Positions 1 through 5,433 of a DNA stretch of 5,734 nucleotides are shown here, one piece after another. Both the position numbers and the translations under genes were made by a program. Numbering within the stretch: position 1 is the stretch's first letter; the number at the start of each line of letters is the position of its first letter. The stretch comes from Candidatus Omnitrophota bacterium (GTDB lineage Bacteria; Omnitrophota; Gorgyraeia; Aquiviventales; Aquiviventaceae): positions 1-5,734 of the forward strand of contig JACPAW010000144.1 in the NCBI GenBank assembly GCA_016180605.1, read 5' to 3'. The notes beneath the pieces are model-generated. The model was not told the DNA's origin. It did no database searches and was given only the letters and a program-made list of their open reading frames with translations.

Positions 1-14
1 AAGTCGCGGCTCTT

Positions 15-63
15 TTCAAATCCCCTTGGCGAAAGTAAAACACCAGCCCCAAGGGGATTTGAA
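15..63. repeat. Perfect 15-nt inverted repeat: T-arm of tRNA-Glu and an opposed copy downstream of it
   Basis: Positions 15-29 (TTCAAATCCCCTTGG) are the exact reverse complement of positions 49-63, with 19 nt between them. The 49-63 arm is the 3' half of the T-loop, the T-stem and the start of the 3' acceptor strand of the tRNA-Glu gene. The second copy therefore lies tail-to-tail, just beyond the tRNA 3' end. The match stops abruptly on both sides. The second copy lacks the 5' half of a T-stem, so it is not a complete second tRNA. In the precursor transcript the two arms could form a 15-bp hairpin competing with the T-arm fold. No T-run follows, so a standard intrinsic terminator is not supported. 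Confidence 0.85.
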
Positions 64-118
64 CCCCTGTCTTCAGGCTGAGAACCTGACGTCCTGGGCC
101 GGGCTAGACGATGGGGCC
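44..118 (-). tRNA. tRNA-Glu (anticodon CTC)
   Basis: Read on the minus strand from 118, the sequence folds as a cloverleaf. The acceptor stem is GGCCCCA paired with TGGGGCT, with a G-U pair at 1-72. The D-arm begins GTCTAG and closes AGGAC. The anticodon stem is TCAGG/CCTGA around loop TTCTCAG, giving anticodon CTC. A short variable loop follows, then T-stem AGGGG/CCCCT with loop TTCAAAT. The discriminator base is G, as is usual for tRNA-Glu. The GUCUAG...AGGAC D-arm is also typical of bacterial tRNA-Glu. CCA is not encoded (the bases after the discriminator are GTG), so it must be added post-transcriptionally. The gene lies 70 nt downstream of the pilT stop on the same strand. It decodes GAG; a UUC-anticodon isoacceptor should exist elsewhere. 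Confidence 0.93.
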
Positions 119-156
119 TTGAATTTACAGCACTCAGCCGTCGATAATGTTTAGAT

Positions 157-185
157 ATTTTAACGGGATGCTTTGCGGATAGCAA
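157..185 (-). promoter_or_regulatory. Candidate sigma-70 promoter for tRNA-Glu
   Basis: On the minus strand TTGCTA (180-185) is separated by exactly 17 nt from TAAAAT (157-162). These match the -35 consensus at 4 of 6 and the -10 consensus at 5 of 6 positions. A start about 7 nt past the -10 box would leave a leader of roughly 30 nt before the mature tRNA 5' end at 118. The element lies entirely in the pilT-tRNA gap, so the tRNA need not depend on readthrough from the pil genes. This is a consensus match by eye; no UP element was assessed. Confidence 0.45.
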
Positions 186-188
186 GGT

Positions 189-1401
189 TTAACGTCGCAG
201 CCAGGGACTCTTCTTAGCTGGCTCTGTCTTGCCAAGCAGAGTAAACTCCTGGGGATGACGGATCCGGCTCATCGCCGTGTCGTAACTAATGAGCTTGCGG
301 TCATAAAGGGATTTGATGGAAGCATCCATGGTACACATGCCGTGTTGTGCGCCGGTTTGAAGGACGGTGTAAATCTGATCGGTGGCATGCTCTCGAATCA
401 GGTTTCGCACCGCGGGGGTTGAGACCATGATTTCGTAGGCGAGCACGCGACCGGGCGCATCCATGCGGTGCAAGAGCTGCTGCGAAATGACTCCTTGTAG
501 CGCATCCGCAAGCTGAATCCGCATCCATGCGGTGCAAGAGCTGCTGCGAAATGACTCCTTGCAGCGCATCCGCAAGCTGAATCTTCACTTCTTCCTGGCG
601 ATAAGATGGGAACACATCCAGGATGCGGCTGATCGTTTGTGTCGCATCCGGAGTGTGAAGGGTCGCTAGAACCAAGTGGCCGGTCTCGGCGGCAGTTAAA
701 GCGGTGGCGATGGTATCCAAGTCCCGCATCTCTCCTACGACGATGACATTCGGATCTTGGCGCAGCGCGCGCACCAATGCAGTCGCAAATGATTTGGTAT
801 CTGAGTAGACCTCGCGCTGCTTGACGATAGAGCGAGCGTTTGCGTGCAGATACTCAACCGGATCTTCTATGACGATGATATTAAACGGCCGCTCATGATT
901 GATCAAGTCAACCATGGAAGCCAAGGTGGTGGTCTTCCCCACGCCCGTAGGCCCTGTGACAAGGACTAACCCGTTCGGTTTACGAGCCAACTCTGACACG
1001 ATGCTTGGCAGCCCCAGCTCATCCAAAGCAGGAATCCGGTTCGGGACAAGCCGAAACGCCGCCTCGACACTTCCCCGCTGGCGATGAATATTCACGCGAA
1101 ACCGCCCAAGCCCGTGAACATCCAGAGATAAATCGAGCTCCAACTGCTGCTCAAACTGAGATTTCTGCTGGTCGTTGAGAATGCTGTAAATCAACCGTTT
1201 GGTATCCGCCCGGGTTAACGGCGCCAAAGAGGTCCGGTGCAACTCTCCGTCGATGCGGATGATGGGCGGCTCGTTTTCCGTCAGATGGATATCCGAGGCC
1301 CTGCGGTCAAAGGCAACCTGGAACAACTCCCGAATGTCCACCAAAGGTAAGGTGGATGTCCCATCTGTTTGAACCGGAAGCGGCTCGTTAGGGCTGGTCA
1401 T
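189..1401 (-). pseudogene. pilT: PilT type IV pilus retraction ATPase, frameshifted by a 64-bp tandem duplication
   Basis: PilT is a hexameric cytoplasmic ATPase that powers type IV pilus retraction and twitching. From the ATG at 1401 the frame shows SDIHL (residues 36-40), Walker A GPTGVGKTT (150-158), the Asp box IIVIEDPVEY (175-184), Walker B VIVVGEMRD with its catalytic Glu (219-227) and the His box GHLVLATLHT (241-250). After residue 294, at 520, the second copy of a 64-bp repeat throws the frame by one base. The following 72 residues are missense, ending at a stop at 301-303. The genuine C-terminus continues in another frame: GRVLAYEIMV, then AVRNLIRE at 390-413 (the retraction-essential AIRNLIRE motif), to TAA at 189-191. 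Removing one copy gives an uninterrupted 382-residue protein of normal PilT length. The start overlaps the upstream ATPase stop (ATGA, 1398-1401), so translation is probably coupled. It could be a real null allele, a phase-variable allele or an assembly error. Confidence 0.88.
456..583. repeat. 64-bp direct tandem duplication inside pilT (63/64 identical)
   Basis: Copy A is 456-519 and copy B is 520-583, directly abutting. They differ at one base only: T at 498 versus C at 562. Read in the pilT frame the difference is synonymous (CTA versus CTG, both Leu280). Because 64 is not a multiple of three, the second copy shifts the reading frame. The flanks diverge immediately (455 G versus 519 C; 520 C versus 584 T), so the unit is sharply bounded with essentially no microhomology. 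The unit encodes the segment from about IQLADALQGV to HRMDA, just before the AIRNLIRE region. Confidence 0.97.
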
Positions 1402-2486
1402 GGCAGTTCGATGTCCTTCGTCGAGCGGATCTCGCGAACGGCTAACTGCAGCTCCTCCGGGGAATCGGCTGCCTTAAGGGCTTCTTCCAAATCCACATCT
1501 CCTTGCCGGTAGCGCTGGTAAAGAGCTTGCGTAAAGGTCTGCATCCCGTACATCGCCCCATCCTGAAGGACTGCCGTTACCTTTTCCGTGTGCCCCTGCC
1601 GAAGAAATTCGCGAATGGTAGGCGTGACGACCAGCACCTCGCAGGCGGGAATCCTGCCGATGCCATCCCGGCGCAAGAGCATCCGCAGAGAAACGATCCC
1701 GCGCAGGACCTGGGCCAATCGAAGCCGAATGAGCGAATGCTGGTGAGCCGGGAAGAAAGCAACGATGCGTTCAATCGTCGTCATGATGTTGGTGGTATGA
1801 ATGCAGCTTAGGACCAACTGCCCTGCCTCGGCAGCCAATAGACACGACTCCATGGCTTCCCGGTCGCGGATGTCGCTTAAGAACAAAATGTCCGGGCTTT
1901 GGCGCAGTGCGTTGCGCAGCCCCTCGCTGAAGGAGCGCGTATCATTGCCGATTTCTCTCTGGTTGATGATCGCTTGCCGTTCTTCAAACAGATATTCGAT
2001 TGGGTCTTCCAGCGTCAGGATGTGTTTGGAGGTACTGGTATTGATGAATTCGAGCATGGCTGCTGCCGTTGTGGATTTTCCAGAACCGACCGGCCCGGTA
2101 ATCAAAATAAGCCCGGAGCGCTCCCCCATGAACCGCTCGAGAACTTTGGCAGGAAGATTCAGCTCATTAAATGTGAGCACCGCTGCCCGTATCCGGCGGA
2201 TGACGATAGCCATCGTTCCCCGCTGCCAGAGGATATTCGCCCGGAAGCGTCCAATGCCCGGCCGGTCAAAGGCGAAATTAAGCTCCCGATCGGCATGGAA
2301 CATCTGCCTGCGGTGGGGTCCCATCAATTCAGTGGAAAAATCGGAGAGGCTGCTTTCTTCGATGGCTTGATTGCCGATGGGAATCAGCTTGCCGTTGATG
2401 CGCAGATATGGAGGAGAACCGACTTTCAATAAAAGGTCGGAGGCTTCCTGTTCCACCATGGCTCGAAGAAGCCGCTCAATGTCCAT
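1398..2486 (-). CDS. Second PilT/PilU-family type IV pilus ATPase with an atypical Walker B motif
   Basis: This 362-residue secretion-type ATPase is full length. It has the N-terminal motif ASDLLLKVG (15-23), Walker A GPVGSGKST (131-139), Asp box HILTLEDPIEY (155-165), Walker B ILFLSDIRD (200-208) and His box GQLVLSCIHT (222-231). The C-terminal PTIREFLRQG (289-298) sits where PilT carries AIRNLIRE. The nucleotide-binding lysine and Thr/Ser are intact. The usual Walker B GE is SD here (204-205), so the catalytic Glu is Asp, and the first His of the His box is Gln (223). Tandem PilT-PilU pairs are known, PilU usually depending on PilT. This protein plausibly plays the accessory role, but its divergence does not allow a firm PilU name. 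It starts 62 nt after the twin-domain gene, with only a weak Shine-Dalgarno sequence, and overlaps pilT by 4 nt. Confidence 0.9.
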   Translation of the reverse strand: MDIERLLRAMVEQEASDLLLKVGSPPYLRINGKLIPIGNQAIEESSLSDFSTELMGPHRRQMFHADRELNFAFDRPGIGRFRANILWQRGTMAIVIRRIRAAVLTFNELNLPAKVLERFMGERSGLILITGPVGSGKSTTAAAMLEFINTSTSKHILTLEDPIEYLFEERQAIINQREIGNDTRSFSEGLRNALRQSPDILFLSDIRDREAMESCLLAAEAGQLVLSCIHTTNIMTTIERIVAFFPAHQHSLIRLRLAQVLRGIVSLRMLLRRDGIGRIPACEVLVVTPTIREFLRQGHTEKVTAVLQDGAMYGMQTFTQALYQRYRQGDVDLEEALKAADSPEELQLAVREIRSTKDIELP

Positions 2487-2548
2487 CTTATAAACCCAAG
2501 ATCGAGCCTACCAGATGGGCAAAGGAATAACAAGTGCCGACGAGCAAA

Positions 2549-3433
2549 TCAGCTCTGAGGGGCAGCCTCTGGCGCTTGTTCTGTTGTAGCAGCCGCCGGT
2601 GTGGGGGGTGGAGCTTCCCGTTCGATTAAAACCTTGCGCTCACGATCTAGAGAGTAGAATTTCTCCGGGTCCAGTTTGTAGGCGGAGGCGAGTTGATCGT
2701 TTAACTGGTTGAGGGTGATCTGATCCTGATCCCAATAGGACTGAATGGCCGACATGCGCAAGATAATCCCCTGTCGCTGCTGCCACCGCATGCCGAATTC
2801 GCTGACCTGAGTCTCATCGGCAAAGGTGTATACCACTTTCTCAGACCCGGCATCAGTACTTGACTCCGGAGCTAATTCTGGCGTTGTCGCTTGCGGCTCT
2901 CCAGACTCTTCAACCAAGACGCGTCGATTAGGGTCGTACCGGTAACCTTTTTGCGGATCAAGATGATATTCCGACATCATCTGATTGCTCAGCTCCGTTA
3001 AAGCCCCTTGCTCCTCTGTCCAATAACCGCGAACCACCGCCATGCGCCACATGGTCCGCTGCCGTTTCTGCCAAAGCTCCTCGAACTCTTTCATCTTGGC
3101 TTCATCAGGAAAGGTAAACGCTATTTTTTCACCATCAGCAAGCCCTTCGATGCCAACAGATGTGCTTTCTTCTACTGCAGGAGTGCTGGAAGACTCCGGA
3201 GTGCTTGGAGTAGTAGAGGCAACATTGGAAACAGAGTCAGAGGAAGAGACAGGCGCTTGGCTGCTAAGATAGTTACTGGCGGAAGATCCGCTTTTGCGCA
3301 AGCTCACTGCCACTCCAATGGCTACACCACCGACCAATAAGATAATCCACGGCAAGAGTCGCTTCACCGTTTTCCCCCATTGTGGCGCATCCACCGCAAT
3401 ATCGCCGTCTGCAACACGCGGTGCGTTGCGCAA
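2549..3433 (-). CDS. Unrecognised single-pass membrane protein with two copies of a 75-residue domain
   Basis: I do not recognise this 294-residue protein. Residues 1-25 carry basic residues (K21, K24, R25). One hydrophobic helix spans about 26-45, and then comes a Ser/Thr/Pro-rich linker (about 48-95). That suggests a cytoplasmic N-terminus and an extracytoplasmic C-terminal part. There is no Cys, so no lipobox. Two domains follow, 102-176 and 198-272, aligning without gaps at 32 of 75 identical positions. Shared motifs include EK...TF.DE, EF...WQ.RQ, RM.....YW, Y.LDP.K.Y and R.VL.E. An acidic, Pro/Thr-rich linker joins them, and a Pro/Ala-rich tail ends the protein. The start is a TTG (3431-3433) with a poor Shine-Dalgarno; an in-frame TGA 9 nt upstream rules out anything longer, and GTG at 3392-3394 is an alternative. 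As first gene before two pilus ATPases it may be a pilus-associated envelope protein; that is inference from context only. Confidence 0.85.
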   Translation of the reverse strand: MRNAPRVADGDIAVDAPQWGKTVKRLLPWIILLVGGVAIGVAVSLRKSGSSASNYLSSQAPVSSSDSVSNVASTTPSTPESSSTPAVEESTSVGIEGLADGEKIAFTFPDEAKMKEFEELWQKRQRTMWRMAVVRGYWTEEQGALTELSNQMMSEYHLDPQKGYRYDPNRRVLVEESGEPQATTPELAPESSTDAGSEKVVYTFADETQVSEFGMRWQQRQGIILRMSAIQSYWDQDQITLNQLNDQLASAYKLDPEKFYSLDRERKVLIEREAPPPTPAAATTEQAPEAAPQS

Positions 3434-3452
3434 GATTTTTCACTGAGAATGC

Positions 3453-3461
3453 ATTATACCA
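3453..3461 (-). promoter_or_regulatory. Extended -10 promoter before the membrane protein / pilus ATPase genes
   Basis: The minus strand reads TGG-TATAAT, a perfect -10 hexamer (3453-3458) preceded by the TGn extension (3459-3461). The hexamer 17 nt further upstream (GGTTAC) is a poor -35, which extended -10 promoters tolerate. Transcription would start near 3446, leaving a leader of only about 12 nt before the TTG start at 3433. The element lies in the 66-nt gap after the pseudouridine synthase gene and separates the lipoprotein cluster from the pil unit. Confidence 0.6.
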
Positions 3462-3499
3462 CAGCCGATTAGCCAGTAACCGCCAAACAAGGTAGTGTC

Positions 3500-4471
3500 C
3501 TAATTTGATGGGTGACACAGCACCAGGGCTCCCACACGCCGCAGCCGACGACGCCGATAGTGCGGCGCGGCGAGGACGTGTGGGATGGCTGTTTTTGGAT
3601 GCCGGAAGGTAAGCCGATAAGCGTGCAGCAAATGGCGCTCTAAATTCAGGCTGCGCCAATAAGAAGCGGGCAGATGGCCGTAGGTGGCATCCGCCAAAAC
3701 CGGGTGCCCCAAATGCGACATATGAACCCGGATCTGATGCGTGCGCCCGGTATCTAAAGAAATCTCCAACAGGGTACACGGAAAACCTCCTTCAATCGGC
3801 AAGGGGTCGAATCGCTTAAGAACCCGGTAATGGGTCACGGCGTTGCGACCCCCCAGATGCCGAACAGCCATTACTTTTCGATGGATCTGATGGCGGCCGA
3901 TAGGAACGTTGATCGTGCCGCAGTTAAGCGATACGTGGCCCTCAACGACAGCGAGGTAATGCCGATGGATATCACGGGCCTTGAGTTGCCTGCTCAATGA
4001 GGTATGGGCCGTTACGGTCTTAGCCACCAATAGCAACCCGGAAGTATCTTTGTCCAAGCGATGAATAATCCCGGCACGTGGAATATCACAATCTTGCAAA
4101 TGCCACAGGATGGCATTGACCAGCGTCCCATCCCAATGCCCCGGTGCCGGATGGGTAACACACCCGGCTGCCTTATTGACCACGAGCAACTCGGAGTCTT
4201 CGTAGGCGATCTCTAAAGGAAGGGGCTGTGCCGTCGGAGGATGTTTTGAAGAGGCGGGAGGCAATTCCTTGAAGGAAACGATCAGTCGGTCATTCGCGCG
4301 CACTCGATAGTGAGCTTTGGCGCTGCGACCGCCTACAGAGATATTCCCGCTTCGAATCACGCGTTGGATCACAGAACGGGAAAGGGCCGTCGGAAGATGC
4401 CGTGTCAGATACAAATCCAAGCGAAGCCCTGCCTCCGCCTTGCCAACCGTAAACTCGTAAGTTCGTGCCAT
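3500..4471 (-). CDS. RluA-family 23S rRNA/tRNA pseudouridine synthase with S4 domain
   Basis: This 323-residue enzyme isomerises specific uridines to pseudouridine in structured RNA. An N-terminal S4 RNA-binding domain (about 15-70) contains LRLDLYLTRHL and the SRSVIQRVIRSGNISVGG loop. The catalytic core follows, with IIHRLDKDTSG (135-145) carrying the catalytic Asp140, HYLAVVEG (171-178), and the family motif TGRTHQIRVH (241-250), then GHPVLADATYG (255-265). S4 plus this core is the RluC/RluD layout; RluD is the commoner assignment, but target specificity cannot be read from sequence. The last 20 residues are Arg-rich (RRRRLRR at 306-312) and unlike the usual RluD end; a GC-rich inverted repeat encodes them. 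The gene starts 49 nt after lgt. Its Shine-Dalgarno GAGG (4481-4484) lies inside one arm of the heptamer array. Confidence 0.9.
   Translation of the reverse strand: MARTYEFTVGKAEAGLRLDLYLTRHLPTALSRSVIQRVIRSGNISVGGRSAKAHYRVRANDRLIVSFKELPPASSKHPPTAQPLPLEIAYEDSELLVVNKAAGCVTHPAPGHWDGTLVNAILWHLQDCDIPRAGIIHRLDKDTSGLLLVAKTVTAHTSLSRQLKARDIHRHYLAVVEGHVSLNCGTINVPIGRHQIHRKVMAVRHLGGRNAVTHYRVLKRFDPLPIEGGFPCTLLEISLDTGRTHQIRVHMSHLGHPVLADATYGHLPASYWRSLNLERHLLHAYRLTFRHPKTAIPHVLAAPHYRRRRLRRVGALVLCHPSN
3530..3585. repeat. GC-rich inverted repeat in the 3' end of the pseudouridine synthase gene
   Basis: TCCCACACG (3530-3538) pairs exactly with CGTGTGGGA (3577-3585). The interior is GC-rich and contains a further GCCGC/GCGGC pairing (3538-3542 with 3562-3566, sharing base 3538). 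It lies within the coding region about 30 nt before the stop codon and encodes the Arg-rich tail. A weaker GTGTC/GACAC pair (3495-3499 and 3514-3518) follows at the stop codon. The pair could slow or end transcription before the next promoter, but neither hairpin has a T-run, so no intrinsic terminator is called. Confidence 0.4.
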
Positions 4472-4476
4472 CGTAA

Positions 4477-4577
4477 TAGACCTCAGACATCAGACCCTAG
4501 ACATCAGTAAAGAATAAATTTCAAGCCTCATTACCATTCGTTTTTCCTGATGTCTGGTGTCTGATGTCTGATGTCTG
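4477..4577. repeat. Inverted pair of heptamer arrays (consensus CAGACAT) between lgt and the pseudouridine synthase gene
   Basis: Two arrays of about 4.4 degenerate units of CAGACAT face each other. One is on the plus strand at 4477-4507 and the other on the minus strand at 4547-4577. The arms are both 31 nt and complementary at 27 positions, around a 39-nt loop (4508-4546) that contains the lgt stop codon. The minus-strand array is translated as lgt residues 248-257. The other arm contains the Shine-Dalgarno of the downstream gene and ends 5 nt before its ATG. In mRNA this would form a long hairpin at the gene junction. Confidence 0.92.
4481..4484 (-). promoter_or_regulatory. Shine-Dalgarno site of the pseudouridine synthase gene, inside a repeat arm
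   Basis: The minus strand reads GAGG, 9 nt before the ATG at 4471, which supports that start codon. The four bases fall within the 4477-4507 heptamer arm, so pairing with the 4547-4577 arm would mask the site. Position 4482 is one of the mispaired positions, so masking may be incomplete. Confidence 0.6.
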
Positions 4578-5318
4578 GGAACGAGCAATCAGGAATAGCC
4601 CAATGACAAACAATCCGATGCTGATCAACTGCTGCAATGTAAGCCCCAGCCACGCTACCGATTGATCGCCGCGAAGAAACTCGATCAAAAAGCGCAGGGT
4701 TCCGTAGCTTACAAGATAAATCCCGAATAATTGACCACGCTTTTCAAGAATGCCTTTGGTTTGCAACCCCCTTAAGAACCCATAAATCACCAGCAACCCA
4801 AGCGCTTCGAAAAGCTGTGTCGGCAAAACCGGCTGAGCACTACCGGGAAAGGTCACGGCACACCAAGCAGTGCTGGGCAAGCCCCGGCAGCAGCCATTTA
4901 AGAAGCAACCGATGCGCCCGATGGCATGTCCTAAGGCGGCAAACGGAATAAATTGATCCAGCACGCGCCAGAAATCCAATCGGGAGAATCGCGTATACAG
5001 CCAAGCGCTGATCCAACCGCCGATGAAACCGCCGTACCAGACCAGTCCTCCGTTCCAAAGAGCAAAAATTTCAAGAAATGAGGAGCGGAATAGATCCCAA
5101 TGGAGCCCCACAAAGAATATCCGCGCTCCCACCAAGCCGCCGAGCAAAATCACACTCGTAAAATCCCACAGCTGCTCTGCTGAGATCGCTACCCATTTCG
5201 GCGGCATTCGTCGTGCTGCCTGCGACGAAAAATAGGCCGCACAAATATAGGCCAAAGCAACGGTAAGCCCGTATGTGTAAACCGTAACCGGCCCCCACTG
5301 GAAGAGAATTGGAAACAT
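4521..5318 (-). CDS. lgt: Phosphatidylglycerol--prolipoprotein diacylglyceryl transferase
   Basis: Lgt is a polytopic inner-membrane enzyme that moves diacylglycerol from phosphatidylglycerol to the lipobox Cys of prolipoproteins, the first step of lipoprotein maturation. The 265-residue protein opens with FPILFQWGPVTVYTYG, a standard Lgt start that fixes the ATG at 5318. It carries GGLVWYGGFIGG (90-101), the signature GRIGCFLNGCCRG (134-146), LPTQLFEA (165-172) and YGTLRFLIEFLRGD (205-218), among several hydrophobic segments. Tyr95 stands at the essential His103 position of E. coli Lgt, a substitution also seen in other Lgt lineages. The Cys-rich signature is likewise a known variant. The last 18 residues, from Q248, form a hydrophilic tail of which 248-257 is encoded by the heptamer array. 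No Shine-Dalgarno is visible: the bases before ATG belong to another repeat arm. lspA lies 113 nt upstream. Confidence 0.95.
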   Translation of the reverse strand: MFPILFQWGPVTVYTYGLTVALAYICAAYFSSQAARRMPPKWVAISAEQLWDFTSVILLGGLVGARIFFVGLHWDLFRSSFLEIFALWNGGLVWYGGFIGGWISAWLYTRFSRLDFWRVLDQFIPFAALGHAIGRIGCFLNGCCRGLPSTAWCAVTFPGSAQPVLPTQLFEALGLLVIYGFLRGLQTKGILEKRGQLFGIYLVSYGTLRFLIEFLRGDQSVAWLGLTLQQLISIGLFVIGLFLIARSQTSDIRHQTSGKTNGNEA

Positions 5319-5326
5319 CAGGGAAC

Positions 5327-5433
5327 AGTGGCCAGTGGCCAGTGGTTAGTGGTCAGTGAAAAAGCTGACGAGACCCTTTTGTTTTTGGTTCTTACGTTTT
5401 TCACTGACCACCGGCCACTCTCCACTGGTCACT
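5327..5433. repeat. Inverted pair of heptamer arrays (consensus AGTGGYC) between lspA and lgt
   Basis: The plus strand at 5327-5363 holds five degenerate heptamers of the AGTGGYY type, the last being AGTGAAA plus AA. The minus strand at 5397-5433 holds the same array in opposite orientation. The two 37-nt arms are complementary at 31 positions, with the inner 15 (GTGGTCAGTGAAAAA) perfect, around a 33-nt loop at 5364-5396. The array begins at the lspA stop codon (TAG, 5432-5434) and the far arm ends 8 nt before the lgt ATG. It would fold into a long hairpin in mRNA. No T-run follows the hairpin, so it is not a standard terminator. Confidence 0.92.

Noticed and set aside
301..519. The frameshifted pilT C-terminus (missense residues 295-366) as a genuine alternative protein end.
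   Set aside because: The Cys/Arg/His-rich sequence has no PilT character, while the other frame over the same DNA encodes the expected PilT C-terminus.
899..2432. Several plus-strand open frames across the two ATPase genes (for example 1801-2370 and 1899-2432).
   Set aside because: They lie opposite strongly recognisable ATPase coding sequence, have no family motifs and no independent ribosome-binding sites; they are antisense shadows.
3495..3585. Hairpins at the end of the pseudouridine synthase gene as a rho-independent terminator.
   Set aside because: The stems are short or widely spaced, and no T-run follows on the minus strand.
3273..3779. A 168-codon minus-strand open frame bridging the pseudouridine synthase and membrane protein genes.
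   Set aside because: It overlaps two better supported genes in another frame and crosses the promoter region; its composition is that of an off-frame translation.
4767..4920. Cys-rich GRIGCFLNGCCRG and Tyr95 in Lgt as a sign of lost activity.
   Set aside because: Lgt proteins outside the gammaproteobacteria commonly vary at these positions, and all other signature segments are intact.
4477..5433. The heptamer arrays as a CRISPR array.
   Set aside because: The units are 7 nt, contiguous and without spacers, and they occur as inverted pairs; nothing resembles repeat-spacer structure and no cas gene is present.
5327..5433. The lspA-lgt hairpin as an intrinsic terminator, because of its TTTTT run.
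   Set aside because: The T-run is inside the stem at the loop side, not after the stem on the transcribed strand.
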